From the NCBI GenBank assembly GCA_030634925.1, contig DAOVZV010000068.1, forward strand, positions 1 to 6,438: DNA of 6,438 nt, given 5' to 3'. The notes below the pieces were generated by a model. The model was not told the DNA's origin and ran no database searches. It saw only the letters and a list, made by a program, of their open reading frames with translations. The DNA is from Sulfurovum sp. (GTDB taxonomy: Bacteria > Campylobacterota > Campylobacteria > Campylobacterales > Sulfurovaceae). The position numbers and the translations under genes are program-made. Of this stretch, positions 1 through 5,286 are shown one piece after another (the stretch's first letter is position 1; each line of letters starts with the position of its first letter).

Positions 1-552
1 AGTGATTGTATTGAACCTAATTCCTCTAGTAGCAGACTCCATAGCGAAACTCTTGGTCATAGCTATAGTACCACCTTTGGATGCTGAATAGTTTGTCTGT
101 CCTGCGTTGCCTGTCTCACCTACGATAGATGCGATATTTACGACAGAACCAAAACGCTTTTTGCTCATTACTTTGACTGCTTCACGACATCCTATGAAAG
201 TAGATTTGAGATTGGCATTGATTACATCCATAAACTCTTCACTCTTCATACGCATAGCTAGTTTGTCTTTTGTGATACCTGCATTGTTTACCATATATGA
301 GAGTTGTCCATCTGTAGATACAATACTTTTGATAGCATCTACAAATGCTTTCTCATCAGTGACATCAAATCCGATAATCTCGGCTTCTCCACCTGCTTGT
401 ATAATATCTGCCTTGACTGCATTTGCTTCTGCTTCACCTGAACGATAATTGACCCAAACTTTGAGTCCAAACTCTGCTAATCCTTTGGCTATCTCTGCAC
501 CGATACCTCTACTAGCTCCTGTAACCAATACATTTGTTCCTGTAAACTTCAT
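1..552 (-). CDS. fabG: 3-oxoacyl-[acyl-carrier-protein] reductase FabG (N-terminal part, cut by window edge)
   Basis: This enzyme performs the NADPH-dependent reduction of 3-oxoacyl-ACP to 3-hydroxyacyl-ACP in the cytoplasmic type II fatty-acid elongation cycle. The visible 184 residues are a classical short-chain dehydrogenase Rossmann fold. They show the cofactor-binding TGASRGIG at 11-18, NNAG at 89-92, the following GITKDKLAMRMK that is typical of FabG, and the catalytic Ser142 (in NIASIVG), Tyr155 and Lys159 (in NYSASKGG). The ATG at 552 gives the expected FabG N-terminus (MKFTGTNVLVTGAS) and has AAGGA five to six bases upstream. The family is about 245-250 residues, so roughly 60-65 C-terminal residues lie beyond position 1. 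The TAA of the preceding TerB-like gene ends 11 bp upstream and runs into the fabG ribosome-binding site, so the two are probably co-transcribed and translationally coupled. Other SDR enzymes are possible in principle, but the sequence is close to E. coli FabG throughout. Confidence 0.95.
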   Translation of the reverse strand, partial: MKFTGTNVLVTGASRGIGAEIAKGLAEFGLKVWVNYRSGEAEANAVKADIIQAGGEAEIIGFDVTDEKAFVDAIKSIVSTDGQLSYMVNNAGITKDKLAMRMKSEEFMDVINANLKSTFIGCREAVKVMSKKRFGSVVNIASIVGETGNAGQTNYSASKGGTIAMTKSFAMESATRGIRFNTIT

Positions 553-557
553 CTTTA

Positions 558-562
558 TCCTT
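558..562 (-). promoter_or_regulatory. fabG ribosome-binding site
   Basis: AAGGA on the minus strand is followed five bases later by the ATG at 552. The A-run before it overlaps the TAA stop (564-566) of the upstream gene, which suggests translational coupling. Confidence 0.75.
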
Positions 563-563
563 T

Positions 564-902
564 TTATGACTCTAAGAGTCTATTTTTTATATTTTCAAAA
601 AATTTGTAATCGTTTTTTTTGATTTTGCCAGAGTATATAATATGATTTAACTGCTCCAATATATGAAACTTAGAAATTCTATCTTCTGCCAATGCTTGTT
701 TGATAATATCTATATGTATATCCAAATCATACTCTTTGTCCATAATATCATATAAAAAACTTCTTACTTCTTCATGAGTACACTCAAAATTTTGTCCCAT
801 AATATCACAAAATAGTGGTACAGATTTATCTACATCTCTATGGTCTATTTTGATAAGGTGAGCAAATAGTGTACCGACTGACTCTTTTATTTTATTTTGC
901 AT
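564..902 (-). CDS. small TerB-like helical protein, function unknown
   Basis: A 112-residue cytoplasmic protein with no signal peptide or membrane segment, predicted all-helical. It has two related helical halves. The first is residues 12-45 (LFAHLIKIDHRDVDKSVPLF..., with acidic D20, D23 and D25). The second is residues 76-110 (SKFHILEQLNHIIYSGKIKKND...). In each half a hydrophobic helix is followed by a short turn where TerB-family proteins carry 'DG.i...E'. This is the layout of TerB/DjlA-N-like domains, which are linked to tellurite resistance or stress but are widespread with unknown roles. The ATG at 902 has AAGGA eight to nine bases upstream and a strong promoter just before it. The stop is 11 bp from fabG, so the gene heads a unit with fabG. 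I infer a TerB-like fold from the pattern only; the biochemical role is not recognisable. A conserved hypothetical protein of Campylobacterota is the safe description. Confidence 0.8.
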   Translation of the reverse strand: MQNKIKESVGTLFAHLIKIDHRDVDKSVPLFCDIMGQNFECTHEEVRSFLYDIMDKEYDLDIHIDIIKQALAEDRISKFHILEQLNHIIYSGKIKKNDYKFFENIKNRLLES

Positions 903-910
903 AGTATAAT

Positions 911-915
911 TCCTT
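911..915 (-). promoter_or_regulatory. ribosome-binding site of the TerB-like gene
   Basis: AAGGA on the minus strand within TAAAAAAGGA, eight bases before the ATG at 902. It supports that start codon. Confidence 0.7.
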
Positions 916-926
916 TTTTAATCCTT

Positions 927-955
927 ATCATACTAAGAAAATTGATTTTAGTCAA
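927..955 (-). promoter_or_regulatory. sigma70-type promoter for the TerB-like gene and fabG
   Basis: On the minus strand a -35 box TTGACT (955-950) is separated by exactly 17 bases from a -10 box TATGAT (932-927). Transcription would start near 920, leaving a leader of about 18 bases before the ATG at 902. Five of six bases match consensus in each box. This is unusual for Campylobacterota, where housekeeping promoters often lack a clear -35. It lies in the 77-bp gap after the stop of the long upstream gene, so the TerB-like gene and fabG can be transcribed independently. I saw no stem-loop with a T-run terminator in that gap. Confidence 0.7.
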
Positions 956-979
956 ACAATATAAGAGATTTATGATAAT

Positions 980-3673
980 TTAATCAACTTTTGACTGTTT
1001 CCATCTATATTTCAACTCTTTGACAAAAACTTTATCAAGTGCTTTTGATGATGATATATATAACAAGAAAGTACTATTGTCTTTGAGTGTTATGGTGACT
1101 GTAGTATTCTCACTCTCATCTCTAGCATCTATCACATCAATATTTTGGATATTATTGAAATTAGCTTTTTTGATACTAAGTTTATTTTCTTCTTTCCAAT
1201 AAGAAAAAACTCTATTTTTTGTAAATCCATTACCATTATTTCGTATCAAGAAAGAGGCATCACTATAGAAGTATAGAAGTTCCTCATTGGCAGGAAACAT
1301 CCCTTTTCGTTGCATATATTTAATATCATACTCCATAAGCTTCTCACCTTTTACCACGCTTCCACTAGGTATAAGATTTATCTCTTCTGCTGGTATTATC
1401 ATTATAAACGGTATAAACATCAATACCAAAAATGTATGTCTCAATCTCCACTTTGAGTGATAAATATAAGCTTTTGAACTTGTAGTATTGATATAGTTGA
1501 TATAATTTGCCAAAGGCATAAGAAAAAGAGGCATTATCAAAAATGCTATAGTAGATATAATACCATCTTGATTAGTACCTATACTACCCATCAAAAATAG
1601 TATAGCAAACAAGAAAGCAACTGCTTTGTTGAGTACTTTATTTTCATCAAAACGCCTTTTGCTATCTTCTTCGAGAGAAGCATATAGAGGATAATACCAA
1701 AAATTATAAAAAATCCCTCTAGCTATTGGCATAATTGAGCTATCATCTCTCTGCTTTTGATAGAGATAGTTTCTATAAAACCAATACCAAATATAGATAT
1801 TTAATGTGACAATAGAGAGAATAAATAGTTTGGCAAGAGACATAGGATAATAAACTACTTCATCAAACTTAGGCTCTTTTTTGGCATCTGACCTCCAACT
1901 GATAAATATATATAACAGAGCAAATATATATGCCAATATAACTAAAATAGTGATAATATCTGTAGTATTTATATCATTGCTTGGAGGTATTGCCTTTGGT
2001 TTATCAAAGTACTTAACAATCCCATAATCTAATATATTTATAGCCTTATTTCTCTCTATCATATACTCATCTATCTTATCAGCAGGGACATAATCGGTTT
2101 TGGTTTTATAGTGATAATTTAATATGAGTAGATTGGTTTTCTTATCAAAAGTAGTAGTAATATCCAAATGAAAATATAGATTATCTATAGATATTTTATC
2201 ATTTAGGAAATGCCACTTATTTTTACCAAATTGTACTTTAATTATATGTTCTATATCAATGGGATGTTCTAGCAGATATGGTGAGTTTCGTTGTAGTTGC
2301 TTAGGCTTTGAGAAATATGGAGTAATCTCATTGATATAAAATGAACCTGTATATTTCTCCTCTTCTTGATTTACTCTCCAGAAGTTCTTGATAAAATATT
2401 TTTCTTTTTGTGTGACATCTCCTGTTTTAGGGTCTTGTGTATATTCAAATGGCATTAGTGCTTTTATATCTGAGTAGTATTTACTATAGAAATTGAGATA
2501 GCGATTTTGCAGTTGAGTAATAGAATTTGTTGCCGCATCATATCGTTGTATCTCGGCTGAATAACCCACATACTCCGTTTGGCTACTCAATGTGACATTG
2601 TTCTCCACTCCTTTAGTTAGGTCAAAGTGGTCAATGATGATTTTTTTATAGATTTGCGTAGGATTACTCATTGACTCCAATGCCGTTGTCTCTTTTTGAA
2701 CTACAAGAGCATATCCATAATCTGGCTGATAGATATTTTCTAATGAACTTGTCTGATACTCCTGAGTTGGGTCAAGCCAATATACTTTGTTATCAGATAT
2801 AACTTTGACAATTACATGGTTAAATGTATTTATAAGTGGAGGTAGCTTGGAGATATGATTTTTGATTTTTGTATTTACTAAGACTGGATAAGCCTCTATG
2901 CCTAGAGCCTTTAGGATAGAGATAAAGAGTACTGATTTATCTTTACAATCACCATATCGTCGCTCAAGAGTCTCTTTTGCTGTAGATGGTAAATGAGAAT
3001 TCATCCCCATCTCTATACCCAAATATCTGATATTACTCTGTACATAGTTTAGTGCTTGTCTAATCTTCTCTTTGGAAGTATCTGCTTTTTCATTGATTTG
3101 TTTTGCGATTTCTATAGTCTCATTGTTCTCATTAAATACATTTTTATATAATGAAGTCGCCCATATAGCAACTTCATTCCAATTTTTACTTTCATATAAA
3201 TAGATGATACTATAAGGCTGATACCATTTAGGAGTCTCAGAATTGCTATTAAAAGCCTTGTTATTTTTGATGAGTAGTGAATACTCTTTGAAGTCTCCAA
3301 CCTCTTGTTCTTTGATAGGGACATCAGTATATAGCTTTTTGATATGAAGTTTCTGTGGTTTATTCCAAAGCACCCTTAGATATTGATAATGTATAGGTGT
3401 ACTCCATTGTAGATAGCGATTATAGTTAAATATACCTTTATATACTGGATTTGTCCCTGTACGAGTGTAGCTACACTCTACTACATCACCTACACGAATA
3501 TCATCAATCAAGATATTTATAGTAAGATAACCATCATAAAGCTGTTCCTCCAAGCGAGATTCTCTTTGCAAAAGGCTAATCTTGACCGTATCTAGTTTGT
3601 TTATAGCTTGTCCATCACGATAAATCACCAATGAGTTCAGTGAGATTTGTTGATAAGTAGGGTCATAACGCAA
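980..3673 (-). CDS. C-terminal fragment: DUF3857, transglutaminase-like core, membrane segments and soluble C-terminus
   Basis: Residues are numbered from the TTG at 3673. Residues 1-150 continue DUF3857, with 'DPTYQ', 'VIYRDGQ', 'LLQRESRLEEQLYDG' and 'VGDVVECSYT'. Residues 190-305 form a transglutaminase-like core. Its Cys-His-Asp triad is visible as Cys243 (RYGDCKDK), His286 (FNHVIVKV) and Asp301 (YWLDPT). Such cores act as proteases, peptidases or transamidases, so the reaction cannot be told here. Residues 310-560 are a beta-rich extension. Hydrophobic segments lie near 572-593, 611-633, 683-700, 704-725 and 746-762. The 609-665 stretch (YYPMSLAK...YWFYRNY...SSIMPIARG) resembles a membrane module common in uncharacterised bacterial proteins. 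Residues 763-897 are soluble; FYSDASFLI, NGFTKNRVFSYW and TITLKDNSTFLLYIS suggest a PH-like beta domain. The TTG start is not credible on its own: the nearest AAGGA is 24 bases upstream and the upstream stop is in the same frame. About 900 codons remain open, so decay, if real, is recent. Confidence 0.8.
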   Translation of the reverse strand: MRYDPTYQQISLNSLVIYRDGQAINKLDTVKISLLQRESRLEEQLYDGYLTINILIDDIRVGDVVECSYTRTGTNPVYKGIFNYNRYLQWSTPIHYQYLRVLWNKPQKLHIKKLYTDVPIKEQEVGDFKEYSLLIKNNKAFNSNSETPKWYQPYSIIYLYESKNWNEVAIWATSLYKNVFNENNETIEIAKQINEKADTSKEKIRQALNYVQSNIRYLGIEMGMNSHLPSTAKETLERRYGDCKDKSVLFISILKALGIEAYPVLVNTKIKNHISKLPPLINTFNHVIVKVISDNKVYWLDPTQEYQTSSLENIYQPDYGYALVVQKETTALESMSNPTQIYKKIIIDHFDLTKGVENNVTLSSQTEYVGYSAEIQRYDAATNSITQLQNRYLNFYSKYYSDIKALMPFEYTQDPKTGDVTQKEKYFIKNFWRVNQEEEKYTGSFYINEITPYFSKPKQLQRNSPYLLEHPIDIEHIIKVQFGKNKWHFLNDKISIDNLYFHLDITTTFDKKTNLLILNYHYKTKTDYVPADKIDEYMIERNKAINILDYGIVKYFDKPKAIPPSNDINTTDIITILVILAYIFALLYIFISWRSDAKKEPKFDEVVYYPMSLAKLFILSIVTLNIYIWYWFYRNYLYQKQRDDSSIMPIARGIFYNFWYYPLYASLEEDSKRRFDENKVLNKAVAFLFAILFLMGSIGTNQDGIISTIAFLIMPLFLMPLANYINYINTTSSKAYIYHSKWRLRHTFLVLMFIPFIMIIPAEEINLIPSGSVVKGEKLMEYDIKYMQRKGMFPANEELLYFYSDASFLIRNNGNGFTKNRVFSYWKEENKLSIKKANFNNIQNIDVIDARDESENTTVTITLKDNSTFLLYISSSKALDKVFVKELKYRWKQSKVD

Positions 3674-3679
3674 ATTAAT

Positions 3680-3682
3680 TTA
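3680..3682 (-). other. in-frame TAA (codon 90) interrupting the DUF3857/transglutaminase gene
   Basis: The minus strand reads TCA TAA ATT AAT TTG CGT TAT GAC: Ser-stop-Ile-Asn-Leu-Arg-Tyr-Asp. Family members usually have Gln here, so G instead of A at plus-strand 3682 would restore CAA. Both sides are in the same frame, which excludes an indel as the cause. Confidence 0.85.
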
Positions 3683-3949
3683 TGAGACTTCACTAAGTCC
3701 TTTTTGATTTACAACTAATTCAGCATGGCGAGAATAAAAAACAGTTTTTTTATCTTTTTCTACTTTGATTTGATTATCAAGGTCGAGATAATATATTCCA
3801 TTGTTTATATCTTTGATAGGTATCCCTGTAGGTATCTCTATCTTCTTGGTCAATACCCAATTGGGTACTTCTTCGATAGGAACAGGAGATGTTTGTCCAT
3901 AGATAGGAGCGATGAGTATGATAGAAAGAGCGATAAATTGTTTTAGCAT
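3680..3949 (-). CDS. N-terminal fragment: signal peptide and start of DUF3857 domain
   Basis: An 89-residue product beginning with a Sec signal peptide. A lysine at residue 3 is followed by a hydrophobic core (FIALSIILIAPI, residues 5-16) and a probable cleavage after YG-Q around 18-20. The mature part, with PNWV at 29-32 and GIYYLDLDNQIKV at 51-63, is the opening of a DUF3857 domain. It matches the 'gGvyYlLvd.qv.v' strand and the following 'Y.rha..v.n..Gl.evs' that typify this family. The frame then ends at a TAA, far short of any complete family member. The ATG at 3949 has only a weak purine-rich site (AGGG) about 11 bases upstream. It is the first part of the gene continued at 3679 in the same frame, not an independent small protein, though as sequenced it would be made as an exported stub. 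Confidence 0.75.
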   Translation of the reverse strand: MLKQFIALSIILIAPIYGQTSPVPIEEVPNWVLTKKIEIPTGIPIKDINNGIYYLDLDNQIKVEKDKKTVFYSRHAELVVNQKGLSEVS

Positions 3950-3971
3950 AGTATATTTTTCCCTATATTTA

Positions 3972-4000
3972 AATATTATAATTTAGATGATTATAGTATT
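3972..4000 (-). promoter_or_regulatory. promoter region and inverted repeat of the transglutaminase-like gene
   Basis: Two TATAAT -10 candidates lie on the minus strand at 3995-3990 and 3980-3975, with no good -35 for either. They sit inside an inverted repeat with arms AATACTATAAT (4000-3990) and ATTATAATATT (3982-3972), matching at 10 of 11 positions across a 7-base centre. A dimeric regulator bound here would cover the promoter. The proximal -10 would start transcription around 3968, giving a leader of about 19 bases. Confidence 0.45.
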
Positions 4001-4068
4001 TCTTTAACTAAATATCCTTAATTTTTATGATATTTTAATTAAAAATGCAAATTAAAAGCAAATAGATG

Positions 4069-4083
4069 TTATAATAATTATAA
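4069..4083 (+). promoter_or_regulatory. Fur-box-like 7-1-7 palindrome over the potD promoter
   Basis: TTATAATAATTATAA is a perfect 7-1-7 palindrome. It agrees with the published Helicobacter pylori Fur operator consensus TAATAATnATTATTA (as I recall it) at 12 of the 14 defined positions. It overlaps both -10 candidates for potD, where a repressor would block transcription. A/T-only composition raises the chance of coincidence, so Fur binding is an inference. Confidence 0.4.
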
Positions 4084-4084
4084 T
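4070..4084 (+). promoter_or_regulatory. potD -10 candidates
   Basis: TATAAT occurs at 4070-4075 and again at 4079-4084 on the plus strand. Neither has a recognisable -35 at 16-18 bases, which is common for Campylobacterota housekeeping promoters. Starts would fall near 4082 or 4091, 20-30 bases before the ATG. Confidence 0.5.
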
Positions 4085-4100
4085 CACAATTACATTACAA

Positions 4101-4107
4101 AAGGAAG
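4101..4107 (+). promoter_or_regulatory. potD ribosome-binding site
   Basis: AAGGAAG lies five bases before the ATG at 4113. It is the strongest Shine-Dalgarno in the window and fixes that start. Confidence 0.8.
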
Positions 4108-4112
4108 AAGAT

Positions 4113-5192
4113 ATGAGAGTAGTAGTTTTGCTTCTAGTATTTATTTTATCACTATCTGCGAGAGATAATGAGCTATATGTCTATAATTGGTCTGAGTATA
4201 TGCCTAAATCTATTCTTGAAGATTTTAGCAAGGATACAGGAATAAAGATACGCTACTTTACTTATGACTCCAATGAAGAGATGTATAAAAAAGTCAAATC
4301 ATCAAAAGTAACAAGTTATGATATTATCTTTCCATCAACTTACTTCATTAGCAAGATGAGTCGAGAGGGATTACTTGCCAAAATTGATAAATCAAAAATA
4401 CCAAACTATAAAAACTTAGACCCAAAGCTTCTATCAAATGACTTTGACCCTGCAAATGATTACTCTATTCCATACCTATGGGGAACGACAGGGATTACAT
4501 ATAATACTGCTGGTGTCTATGGTAATATTATAGATTCATGGGCAGATTTATGGGATACAAGATACAAAAAAAGTATCCTACTAAACGACGATATGAGAGA
4601 AGTCTTCGGTATGACACTCAAAGTACTAGGATACTCCACCAACTCAACAGACCCAGAAGAGATAAAAGAAGCTTATCATAAACTCCTAGAACTAAAACCA
4701 AATATCAAAGTATATAGTTCAGAATCACAAAAACAGTACTATCTCGATGATGAAGTACAACTTGGTATGAGTTTCAATGGTGAAGGATTTTCTGCAAAAA
4801 AAGATGATGACAATGATAAATTCCTAAAATTAATTTTTGATGGTGAACTGAGTAATGAACAAGAGAAGAAAAAACTAGTATATATCTACCCATCAGAAGG
4901 AGCAATCGTATGGATGGATTCACTAGTCATCTCCAAAAAATCCAAAAATATAGATAATGCCCATCTATTTATCAACTACATTCTAAAAGCTGAAGTAGCC
5001 AAATCAATCTCTCAAAAATTAGGCTACGCATCACCAAACACAGAAGCCATAGAACTACTAAGCAGAAGCGTCACAAGAAATAGAACAATCTATCCAAACA
5101 AAGAAGATTTAAAAAACTCTGAATACCAAACAGATGTAGGTGAAGCACTAGCAATATATACAAAATATTGGGAGATGCTTAGAGAGGAGTAG
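4113..5192 (+). CDS. potD: PotD-type spermidine/putrescine-binding periplasmic protein
   Basis: A 359-residue extracytoplasmic solute-binding protein that would deliver polyamines to an ABC importer (PotABC type). A short signal peptide (residues 1-16, VVVLLLVFILSLSA) has no lipobox cysteine, so it should be soluble in the periplasm. Similarity to E. coli PotD runs end to end. Compared from memory with the E. coli ligand-site residues, Trp26, Tyr29 (YNWSEY), Tyr77 (PSTYF), Glu163 (DDMREVF), Trp267 and Asp269 (VWMDS), Tyr305 (YASPN) and Gln339 (EYQTDVG) are kept. The E. coli Trp229 position is Phe221 (MSFNGEGF). Numbering offset is -8 before Phe221 and +12 after it, which reveals an insertion of about 20 residues, mostly Lys, Asp and Glu, between 228 and 255. 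No potA, potB or potC is adjacent; upstream is a divergent gene and downstream a convergent one. A related substrate cannot be excluded. Confidence 0.9.
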   Translation: MRVVVLLLVFILSLSARDNELYVYNWSEYMPKSILEDFSKDTGIKIRYFTYDSNEEMYKKVKSSKVTSYDIIFPSTYFISKMSREGLLAKIDKSKIPNYKNLDPKLLSNDFDPANDYSIPYLWGTTGITYNTAGVYGNIIDSWADLWDTRYKKSILLNDDMREVFGMTLKVLGYSTNSTDPEEIKEAYHKLLELKPNIKVYSSESQKQYYLDDEVQLGMSFNGEGFSAKKDDDNDKFLKLIFDGELSNEQEKKKLVYIYPSEGAIVWMDSLVISKKSKNIDNAHLFINYILKAEVAKSISQKLGYASPNTEAIELLSRSVTRNRTIYPNKEDLKNSEYQTDVGEALAIYTKYWEMLREE

Positions 5193-5208
5193 GGTTTTAC
5201 AAAAGTAA

Positions 5209-5230
5209 GAAGTGAAGCTTCAGCTTCGCC
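5209..5230 (+). repeat. hairpin unit 1 of the repeat pair
   Basis: GAAG is the foot; then GTGAAGC (5212-5218), loop TTCA, and GCTTCGC (5223-5229) form a 7-bp stem with one T·G wobble (5213/5228). No T-run follows on the plus strand, so it is not a canonical terminator for potD, though it could slow decay or polymerase. Confidence 0.65.
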
Positions 5231-5261
5231 TATTATTCTATATAGTTCCACTCTTTTCTTT

Positions 5262-5284
5262 AGCGAGGCTAAAAGCCTCACTTC
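5262..5284 (-). repeat. hairpin unit 2 of the repeat pair
   Basis: Read on the minus strand, AGTGAGGCT (5282-5274), loop TTT, and AGCCTCGCT (5270-5262) form a 9-bp stem with the same T·G wobble (5280/5264) as unit 1. An A-T pair in unit 1 (5216/5225) is a G-C pair here, a compensatory change. The unit starts two bases after the gpmI stop, so it may protect or end that transcript, but no T-run follows. Confidence 0.65.
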
Positions 5285-5286
5285 CA

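Larger units (their letters stand above)
980..3949 (-). pseudogene. interrupted gene: DUF3857/transglutaminase-like membrane protein with one in-frame stop
   Basis: The ATG at 3949 and the TAA at 980-982 bound a single frame of 990 codons broken only by a TAA at 3680-3682 (codon 90). There is no frameshift. The protein sequence before the stop (GLSEVS) and after it (INLRYDPTYQQ) joins exactly as in DUF3857 proteins, where this stretch normally reads roughly 'EASQ-hydrophobic-x-hydrophobic-x-(F/Y)DP-x-YQ'. The stop sits at the usual glutamine, so one C-to-T change (CAA to TAA) explains it. As a whole the product would be exported: signal peptide, periplasmic DUF3857 and transglutaminase-like core, then membrane segments and a soluble C-terminal domain. 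Without readthrough the large part has no signal peptide and no convincing start. It may be a recent pseudogene, a sequencing error, or a real recoding site. The parts are described in the next two entries. Confidence 0.75.
3950..4112. promoter_or_regulatory. divergent intergenic region between the transglutaminase-like gene and potD
   Basis: These 163 bases are more than four-fifths A+T and separate two genes transcribed away from each other, so they must hold both promoters. They contain four copies of a TATAAT-type hexamer, two facing each way, and two A/T-only inverted repeats (3972-4000 and 4069-4083). A third, weaker repeat has arms TTTTAATT (4033-4040) and AATTAAAA (4050-4057) around a 9-base loop. 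Low complexity makes chance palindromes likely, so only the promoter role is reasonably certain. Confidence 0.7.
5209..5284. repeat. twin inverted REP/BIME-like or MITE-like element
   Basis: Two 22-23-base hairpin units face each other across 31 bases. Each begins, read inward from its own end, with GAAGTGA. The arms can also pair with each other into one long hairpin of about 20 bp. The element fills most of the 94-bp gap between the convergent potD and gpmI genes and ends two bases from the gpmI stop codon. No transposase gene is in the window. Confidence 0.65.

Noticed and set aside
107..448. Plus-strand open frame of 113 codons over fabG
   Set aside because: It is antisense to clear FabG coding sequence, has no family resemblance and no ribosome-binding site.
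1020..1202. Plus-strand open frame of 60 codons inside the transglutaminase-like gene
   Set aside because: Shadow of the minus-strand coding frame; low-complexity hydrophobic translation and no start signals.
3112..3324. Minus-strand open frame of 70 codons in another frame of the transglutaminase-like gene
   Set aside because: It overlaps the conserved frame entirely and shows no domain.
3671..3673. TTG as an independent start of the large transglutaminase-like protein
   Set aside because: The nearest AAGGA is 24 bases upstream, the start would fall inside the DUF3857 domain, and no signal peptide would be present.
3680..3682. TAA reassigned as a sense codon in this organism
   Set aside because: TAA is used as the ordinary stop at 564-566 and at 980-982 in this window, so general reassignment is not supported.
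3725..3946. Plus-strand open frame of 73 codons opposite the N-terminal fragment
   Set aside because: Antisense to the signal peptide/DUF3857 start, with no independent support.
4113..5192. Possible mosaic potD, since the start looks G-richer and the later part C-richer on the coding strand
   Set aside because: Line-by-line counts of G and C alternate through the gene with no clean switch point, so I see no reliable breakpoint.
5209..5284. Bidirectional rho-independent terminator for potD and gpmI
   Set aside because: Neither hairpin is followed by a T-run on the relevant strand; the sequence kinship of the two units fits a repeat element better, though some termination or transcript-end protection is possible.
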